64,000 bases of DNA, from positions 56,232,587 through 56,296,586 of the forward strand of contig NC_057761.1 of the NCBI RefSeq assembly GCF_010389155.1. Direction: 5' to 3'. The translations under genes were made by a program, and so were the position numbers. The notes beneath the pieces are model-generated. The model was not told the origin of the DNA. It did not search any database and saw only the letters and a list, made by a program, of their open reading frames with translations. Position 1 is the first letter of the stretch, and the number at the start of each line of letters is the position of its first letter. Origin of the DNA: Erigeron canadensis (lineage: Eukaryota > Streptophyta > Magnoliopsida > Asterales > Asteraceae). Shown piece by piece: positions 21,582 to 34,989 of this stretch.

Positions 21582-23530
21582 TAACATCCCAATATTTTAA
21601 GGTAATAGAAAATTAACCCTTTTTGTAGTTTTGACATCAAATTAATTTCCTAGTATTTTGTTTTGAGTTAAGGGGTTAATTTAGTTGGAACTTTAGTGGC
21701 TAGCGGGTATTAAACCCACTAAAAATTTAATTGGGACGTGGCTTTCAGGAGATAAGCCAGACAAACACTTTTGTGACTCATGTTTTCCCACTCAAGTTCA
21801 CTTCTCTTCTAACTATCCTATTTTCTCAAAATCCTTCCAAGTTCATGCAATTAAATCCTCAAATCATAAATTAAAGGATTGTACTCCTGGAACTATAACA
21901 TCAATCATCATCAATTGTATTAGAAATTGAAATTTGGGGCTTTCCTTGAGGTGGTGGTGGCTGAAATAATATTAAGGAAGAAAAAGGGGAAGAATTTCAA
22001 TTTTTAAAACCCTAATTCCTTGTCTCTCATTCTTGAGGTATTAATTTCCATAACCCTAGTTCTATTTTGTTATTTAATTTTAGGGTTCTTAATCTTAGAA
22101 TTTAAGAGTCTTTATTATTGTTTTTTTTAGTAAAACTCTAGTTATATTTGATTGAGAATTGGTTAGTTTGATTTAAAGAGTTTGTGATAATGGAAAATCC
22201 CCATAGTAAGAATTTCATAATTTGGTGGTGTTTGGCTAGAAATCATGAAATAAAGTTTTATCATGAAAATTTGGACTTGTGGGAAAAGTGTTGAATAGCC
22301 AAACACCATAGTGTTAGAATTGAGGAATGCAAGTAGTTATATGTAAGACAATTGAGTCATGGAACTCATAGATGTTATGTGTTTAATCGTGTATAGGTAT
22401 TGAAGATTAGCTTGTTGAGCTTGTAGCCTATTAGTGTCAAGTAGCCAAATTGAGGTGAGTGTATATACATATAATCATATTCTTGTTATTGAGGTCATAG
22501 GTGGGTAAATTCCTATGACCCATAGTTGATTGTTGTAAGAACTAGTAGGTGGGTAAATTCCTACTAGTCATGTTGTATGTAAAAGCTAGTAGGTGGGTAA
22601 ATTCCTACTAGCCAAAATATCCATGGCCATGTTGAAAATGTATGTGTGATGTTTGTTATGAATGATATGGCTAGCTTGCTAGGCTTATTATGGTGCTTGA
22701 TGCACAAAGTTAAATGGCATGATTATGATTATGTGTATATGCATTCACTAAGCTATTGCTTATAATTTAGTTGTTTAACTTTTTATAGGAGTTGGTAGTA
22801 GCCAAGGTAAAGATTTGATCAAGTGATATATTTGAAGTGGATGTTGTCATCAAAGGTATTTGGCCATCTTTGAAGGTTGGCAACTTGGATAATGGTGTAG
22901 ACTCCCTTGGTACATTTTGGCTCTTGATACATGTTCTTTTTGGTAAAACAAGTATGTTATTATGTATTGGAAGTCATAAGTTTTGTTGAATGAAATATGC
23001 AACTAAAAAGGGTTAAATCGCCCATTTTGCCACTTTTGTTAACTTCGGGCGAATGACCCGTTTGGTCGTTTTAATGTATATTTCAATGGTTAAAGTTTTG
23101 GATGTATCCATTATGTTGTAATATATGATTTTACTCATTTTGGTGTTTTGGTTTAAAGAATTTGAAGCATAGAATGTGAAACATGAATTTTTGGTCAAAA
23201 TGGAAAAGTGCAGGTCGGACTATAAAATTACGGCCCTGACCATAATTTTACGGCCCTTTGATTTAGATGGGACCGTAAATTTACGGCCCTGGGCCATAAA
23301 TTTATGGCTCTTGAAATTTTGAGTTGTTTTCAATCAGAGAAGAAAAAAATCCAGGAGCGAATTACAGCTAGTTATAATTGAAGCCATAACTTTACAGTTG
23401 GGTTTTTACGATCAGTTGTAATTAAGCCGTAAATTTACGGCTCTCAACCATAAATTTACGACCACTTTTTACGGCCAGTATAAAAAAAATCGTATTTTTC
23501 TTAAATTGAGTCGAGTCGTTTCAATAGGGT
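21582..23530 (+). mobile_element. Candidate solo LTR (Ty3-type)
   Basis: It begins TGTAACATCCCAATATTTTA, a common start of plant Ty3 LTRs, and ends near AATAGGGTTGTTA, close to the expected inverted GGGATGTTACA. Inside are three stem-loops of the AGGTGGGTAAATTCCT type (22498-22615) and a cluster of CCGTAAATTTACGG palindromes (23220-23475). No gag or pol is seen. The 3' end is obscured by the adjacent family C MITE, and no target duplication was found. Confidence 0.45.
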
Positions 23531-23531
23531 T

Positions 23532-23700
23532 GTTAGGTACCTAAGCTTAGGTGTAAAACACTCATATATTGTTTTTTTAATCCATAAATATCATGGGGGC
23601 CAAACATTTAATCATTAACAAAAAAAAATATTAAAAAATTTGTATGTGAGGGGTTCCACACTTAAGCTTAGGTGGCGGACAACCTTATATTCCCTTTTCT
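23532..23700. mobile_element. Family C MITE, copy 2
   Basis: Same termini and interior as copy 1 (AGGTACCTAAGCTTAGGTG, ATCATGGGGGCC, AAGCTTAGGTGGCGGACAACC), followed by CT-rich and (TA)n sequence. Confidence 0.55.
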
Positions 23701-23724
23701 CTCTCTCTATATATATATATCATG

Positions 23725-23860
23725 CTAATATTTTATAATTTCTTGTTTAATGAATAAATGCATGAGCCCCCATGATTTTTATGGATTAAAAAAACAATAT
23801 GTGAGTGTTCCACACCTAAGCTTAGATACCCGACAACCTTATATTCTCATCCCTATATAT
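23725..23860. mobile_element. Family C MITE, copy 3, inverted
   Basis: Reverse-oriented partial copy: GAGCCCCCATGATTTTTATG, then CACACCTAAGCTTAGATACC and ACCTTATATTCTCATCCC. With copy 2 it makes an imperfect inverted pair separated by a short TA-rich spacer. Confidence 0.5.
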
Positions 23861-23871
23861 ATATATATAAC

Positions 23872-24783
23872 TCTTATAAAACAATAGTTAACCAAGCATT
23901 TTAAAGCCCTCTTACAATCTAAAACTAATTTGAAAAATTGCCACATAAGATTTTATCCTATGTGTCAACTCCATATTTTTCTTTAAATAAACTATATATT
24001 TAGAAAACAAATGAACCTATATATGTTAAAATAAATAAATATATATATTGTAAGAATCTAAGATATTCTCATTAGATAAAATGATATCTTCTCTTTAGTT
24101 TAAAAAATCACGTCTATACCTAATGATATTTCATTATCTTTTTTATTCAACATTTATATGAGGTTTCTTTCGTTTTTTTTATAGTGATTATATGAAAGTT
24201 TGCTCAGGTCGTTGATTAGTTGAAACTCTCATCGCATTAATCATTAGTGACAATATTTAAAGTTTATAAACTTTTTTATCACCACTAAATTATATTCATC
24301 TTATATGAGTTAAAAGCTTTGTATAATATTAAAACTTTCTGAAAGAGTTATGTTAATTCTTTCGTTCATACCACCATGGAAATTATGTACAATTTTTGTA
24401 TTAATTTTTTTTTATCTTTTTTTGAATTTTATGATAATGGTTAATATAATCTCATTTTTCTTTTGTTTTTTAACAATACAACTTTTCATTGTGATAAGAA
24501 AAATATTATGATGGCAGACGAAAAGTTAGTTCAAAACAAGTGTATATAACAATTAGTTTAATGATTGGATAATGAATATGTTATTGCTAATTTAATTAAG
24601 TGAAACTAAATAGATTGTTCGTCCATATGTTTTTTTACGATTATTATTGATCCATTCCATTAACTCATTTGTTCACATATTAAGCGTTTCATTAAATTTT
24701 TTTTAAGCAAGTTTAACTCAAATCTCACTTTATTGAGCACCTTTTTAAAGTAGCCGCACATCGTGCGGGTAAAAAAATCCTAG
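23872..24783 (+). mobile_element. Candidate Helitron-like element
   Basis: The 3' end is good: the hairpin-forming GCCGCACATCGTGCGGGT is followed about ten bases later by CTAG before T (24780-24784). The 5' end is less certain; TCTTATAAAACAATAG at 23872 resembles Helitron starts but follows C, not A. The interior is AT-rich and without genes. Confidence 0.45.
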
Positions 24784-27036
24784 TATATATATATATATAT
24801 ATATATATGAATTTATTCATTTTGTTTGAATCTTTTTACTAATCCTATTGTCTTTTAACCATAGTCCGTAGGACTACCACTAATAGAGTATGTCTAAATA
24901 CTTACAAAAACATTTACTTAAACTACATGTATCGTTATTCATATCAATAGAAATATTTTCAATATGTTTATGCGTATATGGAGAAGCTAATAAACATGGT
25001 TTTTATAACCATGTTCAAAAAAAAAAAAATTCCCCACGTTTTAAAGGACTTTGATGGCTATTTATTTTATCTCTTATCCACTTAGTGATAGTTTTTAATA
25101 AAATAACGTGTCTTATTAAGTTAGTTCGATATGGTTGTGTCTTGTCGGCTAAAGACACTAACAAAAATATAACAACTCTAACTCTAATGCTTGCCAAAGC
25201 TAATCAAGTTCGCCTTGAGCGTATAGATGAAGGGGTAGAGGATATAACCTTAAGGTTGGACCTAGCTTCTAACAAAAGAAAAAGTTGTGGTGTTAGTTCC
25301 ATTCTTGTGTTAGTCTCCTTGTATGATCTTGAAGGCTCAATTAGATCGATTTGCCAATCGCACGTTAGGCTTAAAACGGTTTGATGCGAGTTGCTCAAAC
25401 TAAGTTATCCAATGACAATATATTAACCTTTTTAATAAAAATCTAATTAAGCTCATTTAACACGGAAAAAACCATTTAAAGTTTCAAATTAATGACTGAT
25501 CACATTTTAACCACACACTACAAAATATAATTTAATAAAGTAATACAGTATAATCATGTTGTGCATGTTTGATATATAATATACGATTAAAAAGTTATAA
25601 TGTACAAATTACCACTCATACAAAATGTTATCATTCATAATCTAGGTCGAAGTTATGACAACCTTACATAATATTTTTGTTTGTTTGTTGTGTTGAAGCT
25701 TAACAGTATGATAACTAATAGGATTGAAATTGAATGTAGATTATTGTATAAGGGAGGCAATTGTATCAAGCAAATGTGGTTTCTAATGACATCTACTTTG
25801 GGTATAACTTGTACCAAAAGCAACAATTATTGGACCCTTTGTGGATTTTCTTGTAAAGCACAATTCCTAAATTTATGGATAATTCTTAGCATTTTGTACA
25901 TATATACATCACTCATGATATTGATTGCCACCTTACAAACTTCAACACTATTTACCTTGAAAACTACAAGACCAAGACTCGGGAGAGAACAATCCAATCC
26001 ATACATAATATACGTACTTTTGGCATTTTCCATAAACCCCACGAGAGTATCGTGTATGAACTTACCTTATATAAAAGAAAACGAACGCAAATGTACTTGT
26101 AATAATGTAAATGCATGTAATTGATATATCAAGTGCATCTCAAGTTCTTTAAATTAAGGTCTAAAACAATATATATATATATTTTTTTTATAATAACTAG
26201 TATATCAACATGTTATGGCAAAATTGTTTAGATGACAAGAATATAAAAGATCATGTATAAGTTGTTAGAAATTTAAAAATAATATAATAGAAATATTCTT
26301 TTTTAAATAAATATAGCTTTATATAAGACAAAAGTAAATATTATTTATGTTTTAAGATATCAAACTATAAAAAAATAAAATCAAATGGTGAAAAATTATG
26401 ACATCATTAAAAAAAAGAAAATGGTTAAGAAAAAATTAGAAGTATTAAATAAGTTATTTTTTTAAAGATGATGATGTCATCACAACTCTTTTTTACAAAT
26501 TGTTTAGATAGATATGATGGATCTTACTCGCATGTTATTACTAGACTATCTTTTATTACATTAAAACATAGTTGCTCTAACAATTTATCAGCCAATCATA
26601 GTTTCCGATTTTTTAAAGTTGACTTTTATTTTTTAATTTTGACTTTAACTTACACTTTTTTGTTTTTCATCACAAATTTACACAATAATTTTAATATAAT
26701 AAACAAATAATAATAGCTAATATAAATCCAATAAATAATAGCTAACATTTATCCAATAAAATAATGACTAGTTATATATCCAATAGAATAATAACTAATA
26801 TATATCCAATAAAATGTTCAATCATATAGATATAAAATTAATTAACTAAAAACAAATAAAATTTAATGTAGATATATTATTGAAACAACTGTTTATTTAT
26901 TATATATTTTTTTTTTTCATAACTTTCTTTACATTTGAATTGAATAGTTAATTTTTATGTATACATTCAACTTTGAAATTATAAACTTTTATGACTTTAA
27001 TGTTTGAAGTTATAATATGAACAACATTGTAAATCT
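24784..27036. other. Intergenic, no supported gene
   Basis: Several frames of 60-147 codons (25085-25384, 25681-26124 and opposite-strand shadows) match no family I recognise. They lack splice context and have AT-biased composition like the surroundings. A (TA)n tract begins the stretch. Confidence 0.45.
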
Positions 27037-27070
27037 CGTGTCCAGTGTTGGACACGGGTTTAAAATCTAA
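27037..27070 (+). mobile_element. Helitron-like 3' terminus
   Basis: CGTGTCCAGTGTTGGACACG forms a near-perfect hairpin, followed by GGTTTAAAAT and CTAA before T (27067-27071). This fits a Helitron CTRR terminus. The matching 5' end could not be placed. Confidence 0.5.
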
Positions 27071-27137
27071 TAATTAATATTAAAATACATCTTTGGCGCA
27101 AATATATATATATATAAATTTGATATTTTGTTGCTAG

Positions 27138-27180
27138 GAGCTCGAAATTGAATTAATATATATTAATTAATTTCAAGCTC
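27138..27180. repeat. 43-bp imperfect palindrome
   Basis: GAGCTCGAAATT on the left mirrors AATTTCAAGCTC on the right around an AT-rich centre. It can extrude or fold as a hairpin. Function unknown. Confidence 0.65.
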
Positions 27181-28919
27181 ATACTTTAGGCTTGAACTCA
27201 TTTTTGAACTCAATAAATATGAGCTTAACTTAAGTTTCGAATAAAGTTTGATTATTAACAGCTTAATTTACGTTCAACCAGTTTGACTAAATAACTTGTT
27301 ACTAGTTTAGAAACAAAATAACTTAAATCGTCATATCCATAAGTAAATAAGTCGAAATGATACATATATATCCGCAATCCGCGTATATATTGTAAGATCT
27401 ATAAATATATAATTAGGGTTGCTTAAAGGAATAATATTCCATTTGGAGATACTTAAGGAAGAGGGAAAGAGTAGTAGTTTAGTATTAGTATATGCCGGCG
27501 GAAGAAGAGTATAACGTAATAAGACGCCGATGATGAAAGAATCATCGTCATATTCCCTGAATTTATTCCGCCGTAAACGTGTCCGTTAAAAATGCAAACC
27601 CGTAAAAATTGGGAAGCTGAAAATGAAATTTTTGTTAAATTAAATTTATTTATGACAGATGTGATCCCCTTGAGTTTCGCCACATGCTGAGTTTAAGTTT
27701 TCTGACACAGTTTCTAAACCTTACTCCACAATGCAACCAATAGGAATATACCTTTTTTTTTCATTTACAAAAATAAATAGTAAAGAATATACTTTCTTCG
27801 TCTTATTCTCTTTTTCCATCGATATGTATACGTACTATCACGTCATCATTGTACACATACTACTTCATTAAGTACAAGTAACTTTCTGATTCATAACTTT
27901 TGGTTATAAATATTTCACTAACATATATATGTTGGTTTTCACAACATATATACGTTGGTTTTCAGTAAACTCTATGATTCATAACTTTTGGCAATAAAAC
28001 TATGTTATAATATAATGGAGATGGACAAAAGACAACTAAATAATATGATTTGATTTTGATCGGTAACATTGTGATAATTTAACGTTGACAAAGGAAAGTG
28101 ATTTAAGATTCCGATTGGGTAAGGTTTATGTGAAAAATGTTCACATATATGAACATAATAATGTTATGTATAACCTAATATGTGAACGATTTTGTTTAAA
28201 ACATCGAGTTATAACTTAAGGGTTATTATGGTTCTTATCATTTAAATGAATATTTTCTTATTAAGATATTTGTATGTTAGTTTAACATTCCATAAGAAAT
28301 TCATTTTTCATACCGTTTACATTTTACTTGTGCGTTTGAACTTATTAAGTTATCATATTTCATAAGAAAGCCCGTGATATGTAACCATATCAAGAATAGT
28401 AACACACTTTAATTTTATCTCAAAGAGTAAAAATGGGTAAATAACGAATTTGAAAGCCATACTAGTTTGAATGATACATATGGTAGTGTGATCATTTGAG
28501 ACGTAACTAATTATTAAGTTGGTTGTTGTGAAAATTTTGTGACTTGATTATTTGATTAGTTGCTAATCATGCATTTACTGAGATTAAAGACTGATGAGCA
28601 TCATGAGATCAGTATGCAACAAGCTTAGAGTAGTGTTAACATCAGATTTAATTAGAATAAGTTATATATTATATGTACATAATAATATACTTAAAATGAA
28701 TTTACATGAACTTTGGTCACATCATAAATTGTAATTTCCTATTCTAAAAATTAAACCAAACCAACGAAATGAAAAGTCACTCACTATCTAGCTAACTAAG
28801 TGAAACTAAATAAATTAGAAGGTCCTAATTATTATTAAGATCGAAACAATGATTTGGATCAATAACAATGAAGGTTAAAATGAGTAACTAAATCAAACCA
28901 ATAATATTATCTTTGCTGA
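27181..28919. other. Intergenic 3' of the NAC gene, nothing recognised
   Basis: A somewhat GC-richer patch at 27490-27600 has only a very short frame. The rest is AT-rich. The right end likely includes the NAC 3' untranslated region. Confidence 0.45.
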
Positions 28920-30937
28920 TTAATATTCCAACAAAGAATCCAACTCCGAAAGCACAGTCGGAGTTGGTTCATCCGGATGATCATATGGCCTCGTACGCAA
29001 ATCATGCATCGATGCCGAAGATATTTCTGTAGTCATGTCGTTACTAATCCCCGTATCTTGTGATGTTACACTAATCTTGCTAGATTGGTTGGTGTTAGTC
29101 GAAACATATGGTTCCACCTTGCATTGGCCTACACCTTTTTCTGCCTCCCCCTCGAGCCCACCACTAGCCCTATCCATGTAACGGGTTGGCCCGGATGATA
29201 AATATGGGAAGTTTGTACTACTAAAGTTGTTAGCAAAGCTATTTTGTTGGTGATCACCAACAAATGTGCTCATTTGGAAGGAGTTGGTGTCAAAGTTGTA
29301 ATTGTAAGGTGAAACATGAATGTTTTTGTAGTCTTGATGTCTTTGAAGTATTTGAGATTGGTCATGAGAGAAATATGATAATGGGTAGTTTTCATGATCT
29401 ACCAATCCCTTGAACTTTTGAACACTACTAGAATTTTCATTGTGGTTGATGGTGATGTTGTTTCTATTCGACTGATGAGTAAAACTTGACTCGCCGGCTC
29501 TATCTGAATCCAAATGTGGAGCTGGCGGATCCATCAAAGGAGGCAGCCATGGTGGACTATCCAACAACCCATCCACAAAAGAATTTATCCTTGACAACCC
29601 ATGATCCGAATTCGGATTCCTTTTCATTTCAACATTCTTATGAACAATTCGACACACAACCCATTCATCCTGCAAAATTGATAAACCAACATATATTAAT
29701 ATAAATATCTCTAGCTAGCTAGCTAGACTCTAATTCTTGATTATCTTATCTTTTGTATAGAGATAGATGTTTGAAATGAACAGATTTTTGACTAAAAATA
29801 GATAAAATTGCCAATATAAAAATGCATAAAGAAGTTGTAACTAATTCACCTTAGAGGCTCTAGACATGTTGTAGTATGAGAAATCCCCTTCAAGTCTAAA
29901 TTCATGCATGACCCAATTTGTTTTCTCTCCTTTCGGAGCTCTTCCTTTGTAAAACACAAGTGTCTTCTTCATCCCCACCAACTTTCCAGCACCGGATTTT
30001 CCTTTCTTCGTTATCTCCTTATCTTTTCCGGTAGCCTTCCAGTAACCAGAATCCGTGGCTCGGTTTGTTCTCATCCCCGTTGGATACTTCCTGTCTCTTT
30101 GGCAAAAGAAGAACCATTCTTTCTCCCCCATCTTTGCTTGCTCTGAAACATATTTAATTTCACATCTATTAATTCACATGGTAAAGTATAGAACCTAGCT
30201 AGCTTTCTAACCTATACATATAACCGAATATTGATTATTTAGTTATTCACTATGAAATCCACAATCATCAGCAAATTAAAAAAGAAAAGTACAAAAAAAT
30301 AAAATAAAAAATCCAGCTAGCTAAGTTCCAAGACTTTTGACAATAATCGAATAAAAACAATGAAACCATCATTAAACTTGTTTGTCTATATATAGTGCAT
30401 GGATTCCTAAATTGAACACTAATTATGATGTTCCTTCGTATAAGCAATTATAGTAGACTTTAAAACAAAAATGATTGCACAATTTCTATATTATATTCTT
30501 TTTAATTTGTTAGTTGTGGATTTCAGATTTTCTATATGTAAGAATTCTATACAAATACACAAATATTTACAATTCATCTACCATGAGTACTCTATATATG
30601 TTCTAGTATTTACTACTCATCTACAAATCGATCTATTTACTACAAATATAAACAAATTCTTCATATGTTATCCATATATTTTCCAGATACGAGTAATTAT
30701 TAAGATTAAAAAAAGAAGAAAAAAGAAAAAAAACTGACTTGGTAAATCCCAGGGTTCGCACTTGTTTAGATCAACTTCTCCAATAGCACTAGCAGTGAAT
30801 TTCCTGTTAACGACTTTAGGCGTAAGATAATGAGTTATGATTTCTTCATCTGTCGGATGGAATCTAAATCCGGGTGGCAAACCTATCAACGCGTCATCTC
30901 CTTCGTTCACTACCATCGATCCAGATGCTCCTTCCAT
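28920..30937 (-). CDS. NAC transcription factor, ANAC046/ANAC087 type
   Basis: Three exons: 30739-30937, 29850-30142, 28920-29669, joined in phase to 413 residues. The NAC domain starts at residue 20 ([19 protein letters not shown]). It continues through subdomains B-D ([75 protein letters not shown]) and ends with [12 protein letters not shown] in exon 3. The intron positions are the standard NAC ones. The C-terminal region is Ser/Asn-rich with [20 protein letters not shown], which recalls the ANAC046/087/100 neighbourhood. Those factors act in the nucleus in senescence and programmed cell death. No miR164 target peptide (EHVSCFS) is present, arguing against CUC/NAC1 types. The exact orthologue is unproven. 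Confidence 0.92.
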
Positions 30938-32768
30938 ATATATTTATATAGCTACAACTACAAACTACGACTAATCAACGTAAACTATGCGTGTGCTTCC
31001 AGGATCAGGCCAGTTAGTTGAAATTCAAACACAATTAAATCTTAGTAGCTAGCTAGATGATGAGTATATAATATGGAAAAAAAAAACAAAAAAAAAAACT
31101 CAATGAGATACACAGGGAATAAAAGGGAGCAGGATATAAAAAGAGAAAAAATGATGCAAGTAATGGAATTTAAATAGAATAGATGCGTAGACAGCAAGTA
31201 ACTTCTAAAGGAATACTCCTCCTCTTTCAATTGTCAAACTTTTGGACTTTTATTAGAAAACTACATTTTCCAAGTATATTCTTTTAACGTATATACACAC
31301 GTATTCGTATATATATATATATATATGTTTGAGGTCGATATTTGAAACCATATATATATATGCTAGCTAGCTACATGTTTTAATATACAACAATCATTTC
31401 AAAATATTATATGACGTACGTTGCTAGGTACTGTAGGTATATTATCGATCTGCGTGTACGTCTAACACATTAAGCTAGCTTTTGGGTAAAAGGCTTTAAA
31501 CCCGATAAATACTGTAACATACGTACAGTAAGTTAATTTAATTAACGTGCGGTCAAGAGTGGTATTCGAATTTAATTAACGATATGATTTAGATGAGAGA
31601 TCGAGCTGTGACTTTTCGATCATGTGATCAAAACTTTTGATTCAAAAGTACAGTACTGTATCCACACCAGTCACAGTATTGTATATATATTGACTTGGAC
31701 TATCATGTATATACGTATGCGACGTACAATTTATTTATCTATATATACTTGGTGGGTATTTCATTTCAGCCTAATTAACATAATTACTTGGTAACATATA
31801 TAATAGTCACACATATGCATACATATATAAGTTTGTCGGAATATGCTATATTTGTATTTCAGCTTAAAGCCAGATACAGTTGTAGTTACAAAAGTATCCA
31901 AATACAAAAAGGTGGATTTAGAAAGTAGTATATCTAATCTAATTTAAGAATAAATAATGTGGTAAAGTCTATAAAATATTCAATGTTATCCACTAGCATG
32001 TTTTATAAAGGGAGGAAAAAGCTATTGCAAGTTTCTTATTAGTTGTTAGATGAAGGTGGTGGGTCTAGGTGGGGTGGGCCCAGTATATCATCCTTTTCAC
32101 ATTTGGGATGATGTACTGTGTATATGTATCATTCACTTGTTTGAATACACAATTAATATCCCTTAACTTTCCATGGCTGGAAAAACTACATATATACCAA
32201 TGTGTTAAAATTTCATATATAGTAGATATATCTTTGCAAAGTTAGTTTCATCTCCTCAATCAGTCAAGTTGATCAATCGTTAATTTTTGGACTAAAACAT
32301 GAATATATTGGTAAAGTTTTTTTCACGGTTTAAAACCATTCATCCAATGTTTTGGTTATCAAAAACGAAAATACTTGCTCTAAATTGTTCTTAAAGCGAA
32401 GTGTGAGTGTTTTTTACTAGATCACCAAGTCAAGCCGTCAAGTTACAAGTGTAAGTTACATCAAAAAGTCCTGTCCCAAGCAACTATGGTTTAACAATGA
32501 CACACTTGTAAATAAGACAATTTTAAATGTAATATTCACTCTAGCTAAGATGTTAAATTTACGTTTCAATGTGGATTTCAAAAATGATACTTGAAACGAG
32601 TATATGTTATGAGCTGCACATAATTAGATAATGTTTACTTTATCTATAAATGTCTATATTTCTATTTAATTTTCTGTATTATTATCTGTCGCCTAAGCCT
32701 TTTCTCAAACACACAAGCAACTATAAATACTATATGGCCATATGTGAGAACAAAATCTTAATACGGAT
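30938..32768. promoter_or_regulatory. NAC 5' leader and upstream region
   Basis: AT-rich with several GCTAGCTAGC runs and a (TA)n tract at about 31309-31326. The leader start is not identifiable. No open frame is supported. Confidence 0.35.
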
Positions 32769-32927
32769 TGGTAAGATTTTTGACCTTGGGAGGATCCACT
32801 TAGGTTCGAGTCCTACTTCTCAAATTTGTGAGAGTGGATTAATAGTGGTTTTTTTAGAATCCTGTTTTTCAGGCATACATGTAATTAATTTAGGAGTTGA
32901 AGTAGAATAAAATGTCGTTAAAAAAAA
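32769..32927 (+). mobile_element. tRNA-derived SINE with perfect target duplication
   Basis: Perfect AATACGGAT repeats flank it (32760-32768 and 32927-32935). TGGTAAG near the start can serve as A box and GGTTCGAGTCC (32812-32822) is a clear Pol III B box, about 40 bp apart. It ends in ATGTCGTT plus an A-run. About 159 bp is a usual plant SINE length. The intact duplication suggests fairly recent insertion. Confidence 0.8.
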
Positions 32928-32935
32928 ATACGGAT

Positions 32936-34989
32936 CCGAAGTAAGGGGGGAGAAATATGAATTTCCCAAAAGTAGAGGGAGGGAAACAAGTATATAGGTT
33001 CAGTCATGAGTGGACGTCATAGAATTGCAAAGAAAGTCAAAAGCGATAAAAAAGAAAGAAAAAAAGTCGATCGAGAATCCCACAAGGCTTTAAAGTAATG
33101 GGGTTTATGGCTTTCGGGGCACAACTACTGCTTGGGAACGCGTCAACACACCGTTATATACACACACTCTCTCAATTTCAATACACACGCACTCTACCGC
33201 TTTCCGATCATCAAAAAGTGCGACTTTTGAACTTCCAATTATTGTCTAACTTTTCAATACTTAAAATATTATTATGATATATATGTATTTCATCCAAACT
33301 AATATACAAAATATAACTTTTCTTTATTGTATTCGTAAATGTTTGATGCGTTTAAATATAGATTCAAAGAAATGGGTATGATAACAAGGATGTAACTAGA
33401 AAAAATAAATTGTATAAAGTTTGTGTCAATATTTGAATAGAGTTGACATATCTTTTAAATATATTTTATAGGCTTGTATTTAGATGTGGCGAGAAACCAA
33501 ACATCCACGAAGTTTTTGATAAATATATTTAGATAAATTACACTACCAATTCATATATTAGAAGTGATCTAGGATAATTTTTGTTAATTAAAGGTAATAT
33601 GGTTCAATGGTTGAATCAAGCCAAATGGTTAACACTATTGTCTCTAAAAATAAAGGTCAAAAATTCTATTCTTACTCTATGCAAAAATTATAAGTCATTT
33701 TCTATCATTTAAATAAAAGCTGAAGCAGTTTCTCTACCTTGATGAAGGTAAGACTATACATATTATCTCAAGTCTTAACCTTTCTCATACATCATCAAAA
33801 TATCTGGACCTAAAAATTATAAAAAAAACAACGTAAGTGTTTAATTACATTTCGAGTTTATCTTTTACGCAAAACCAACATATGGATCTTTTCAAAGATA
33901 TATATAAAATACAATTAAGTACTCCGATGCTTTAGCATTAAAACAATCGAACTATTCTAAGAACAATATTCTTCTTGAGCACTAGATCCAATAAAGTGTT
34001 GATTTTTTTAAATATGTTTGCCAATAAAATTAGAGTTTTGGTAAATGAAACTCTAACGAGTGTATTAAATAGTTATACATTTACCATAAAATTCAGATAA
34101 CGAGCTTTTAATATGAAAATATACAATCTTTTTGTGCACGTTAAGTGAAACCTTAAAGACTTCATTTAGTATTTTCCATAAAATTAATCGGAACAGTTAA
34201 ACAAAGGTAACATATTACAGTATAATGATTGCATTATTATAGTTATAGATTTTGATTTTGTATATTTGTGCGTCCATGAGGTTATTAATCCAAGGTAATA
34301 AAATATAGTCTATTAATTAAATAGTCATGTTTTGAAATAACTTTCAACTGATCGAACATGTTCTGAGTCGTTGCGCGCTTTGGTGCATCTGGCCCGTCTT
34401 CTTGGCACCTTAATTCAGATAGCAGGGAGTGTGATAACATAAATGCATGCATTACGCTTCCTTTCACTCCGTACTCATCCTACTAACGATTTACGAGTAA
34501 TTATTTTATTTTAGAAGCTATTTATAATTAACAAACTCTTATGCGTATTTTTACCCAGCTTGAATGTCGCGAGAAACAAAGAAACAAAGTCAATTGTTTC
34601 ATTTTTCAAGTGGTTAGGTTGCAACAAGTTTTCCCCTAAATAATTAGCTATATTTTTTTCTTTACATTAGGTTAAGAAGTTGTTACTTGTTAGTGATTAA
34701 TTAATCACAATTTACATCACACCACATCATTAGTGGCATACACATAAATTCCGAATATCATATAGTTCAGTAAATATCTCATATTAAATCAAAATTCGGA
34801 ACGTTTAGTTTATCAAATTAACTTAATTAACTTAAAAAAAGTCTTGAGATTTGTAGTTTCAAAAATGAGCAAAAGGATAATGTCAGCATTTCGTCATCCG
34901 TACATGTGTCTTTTGACAAGTCAACGCGTTTTCTAATTCTGAATTTTTCTACCTATTTTTGTGGGTGTAATAATATTTTTTTTATATAT
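32936..34989. other. Intergenic, no supported gene
   Basis: The 33070-33230 patch is GC-richer and looks like a promoter or leader with CACAC/CTCTC tracts, but no coding frame follows. The rest is AT-rich. Confidence 0.4.

Noticed and set aside
22498..23475. CRISPR-like array from the regularly spaced palindromes
   Set aside because: This is plant nuclear DNA; repeats are degenerate, spacers are not uniform, and the context is an LTR.
25085..26124. Frames of 99 and 147 codons as genes
   Set aside because: No motif, no splice context, composition like the intergenic background.
28920..29669. miR164 target site in the NAC gene
   Set aside because: The peptide EHVSCFS that accompanies the site in CUC/NAC1-type genes is absent from exon 3.
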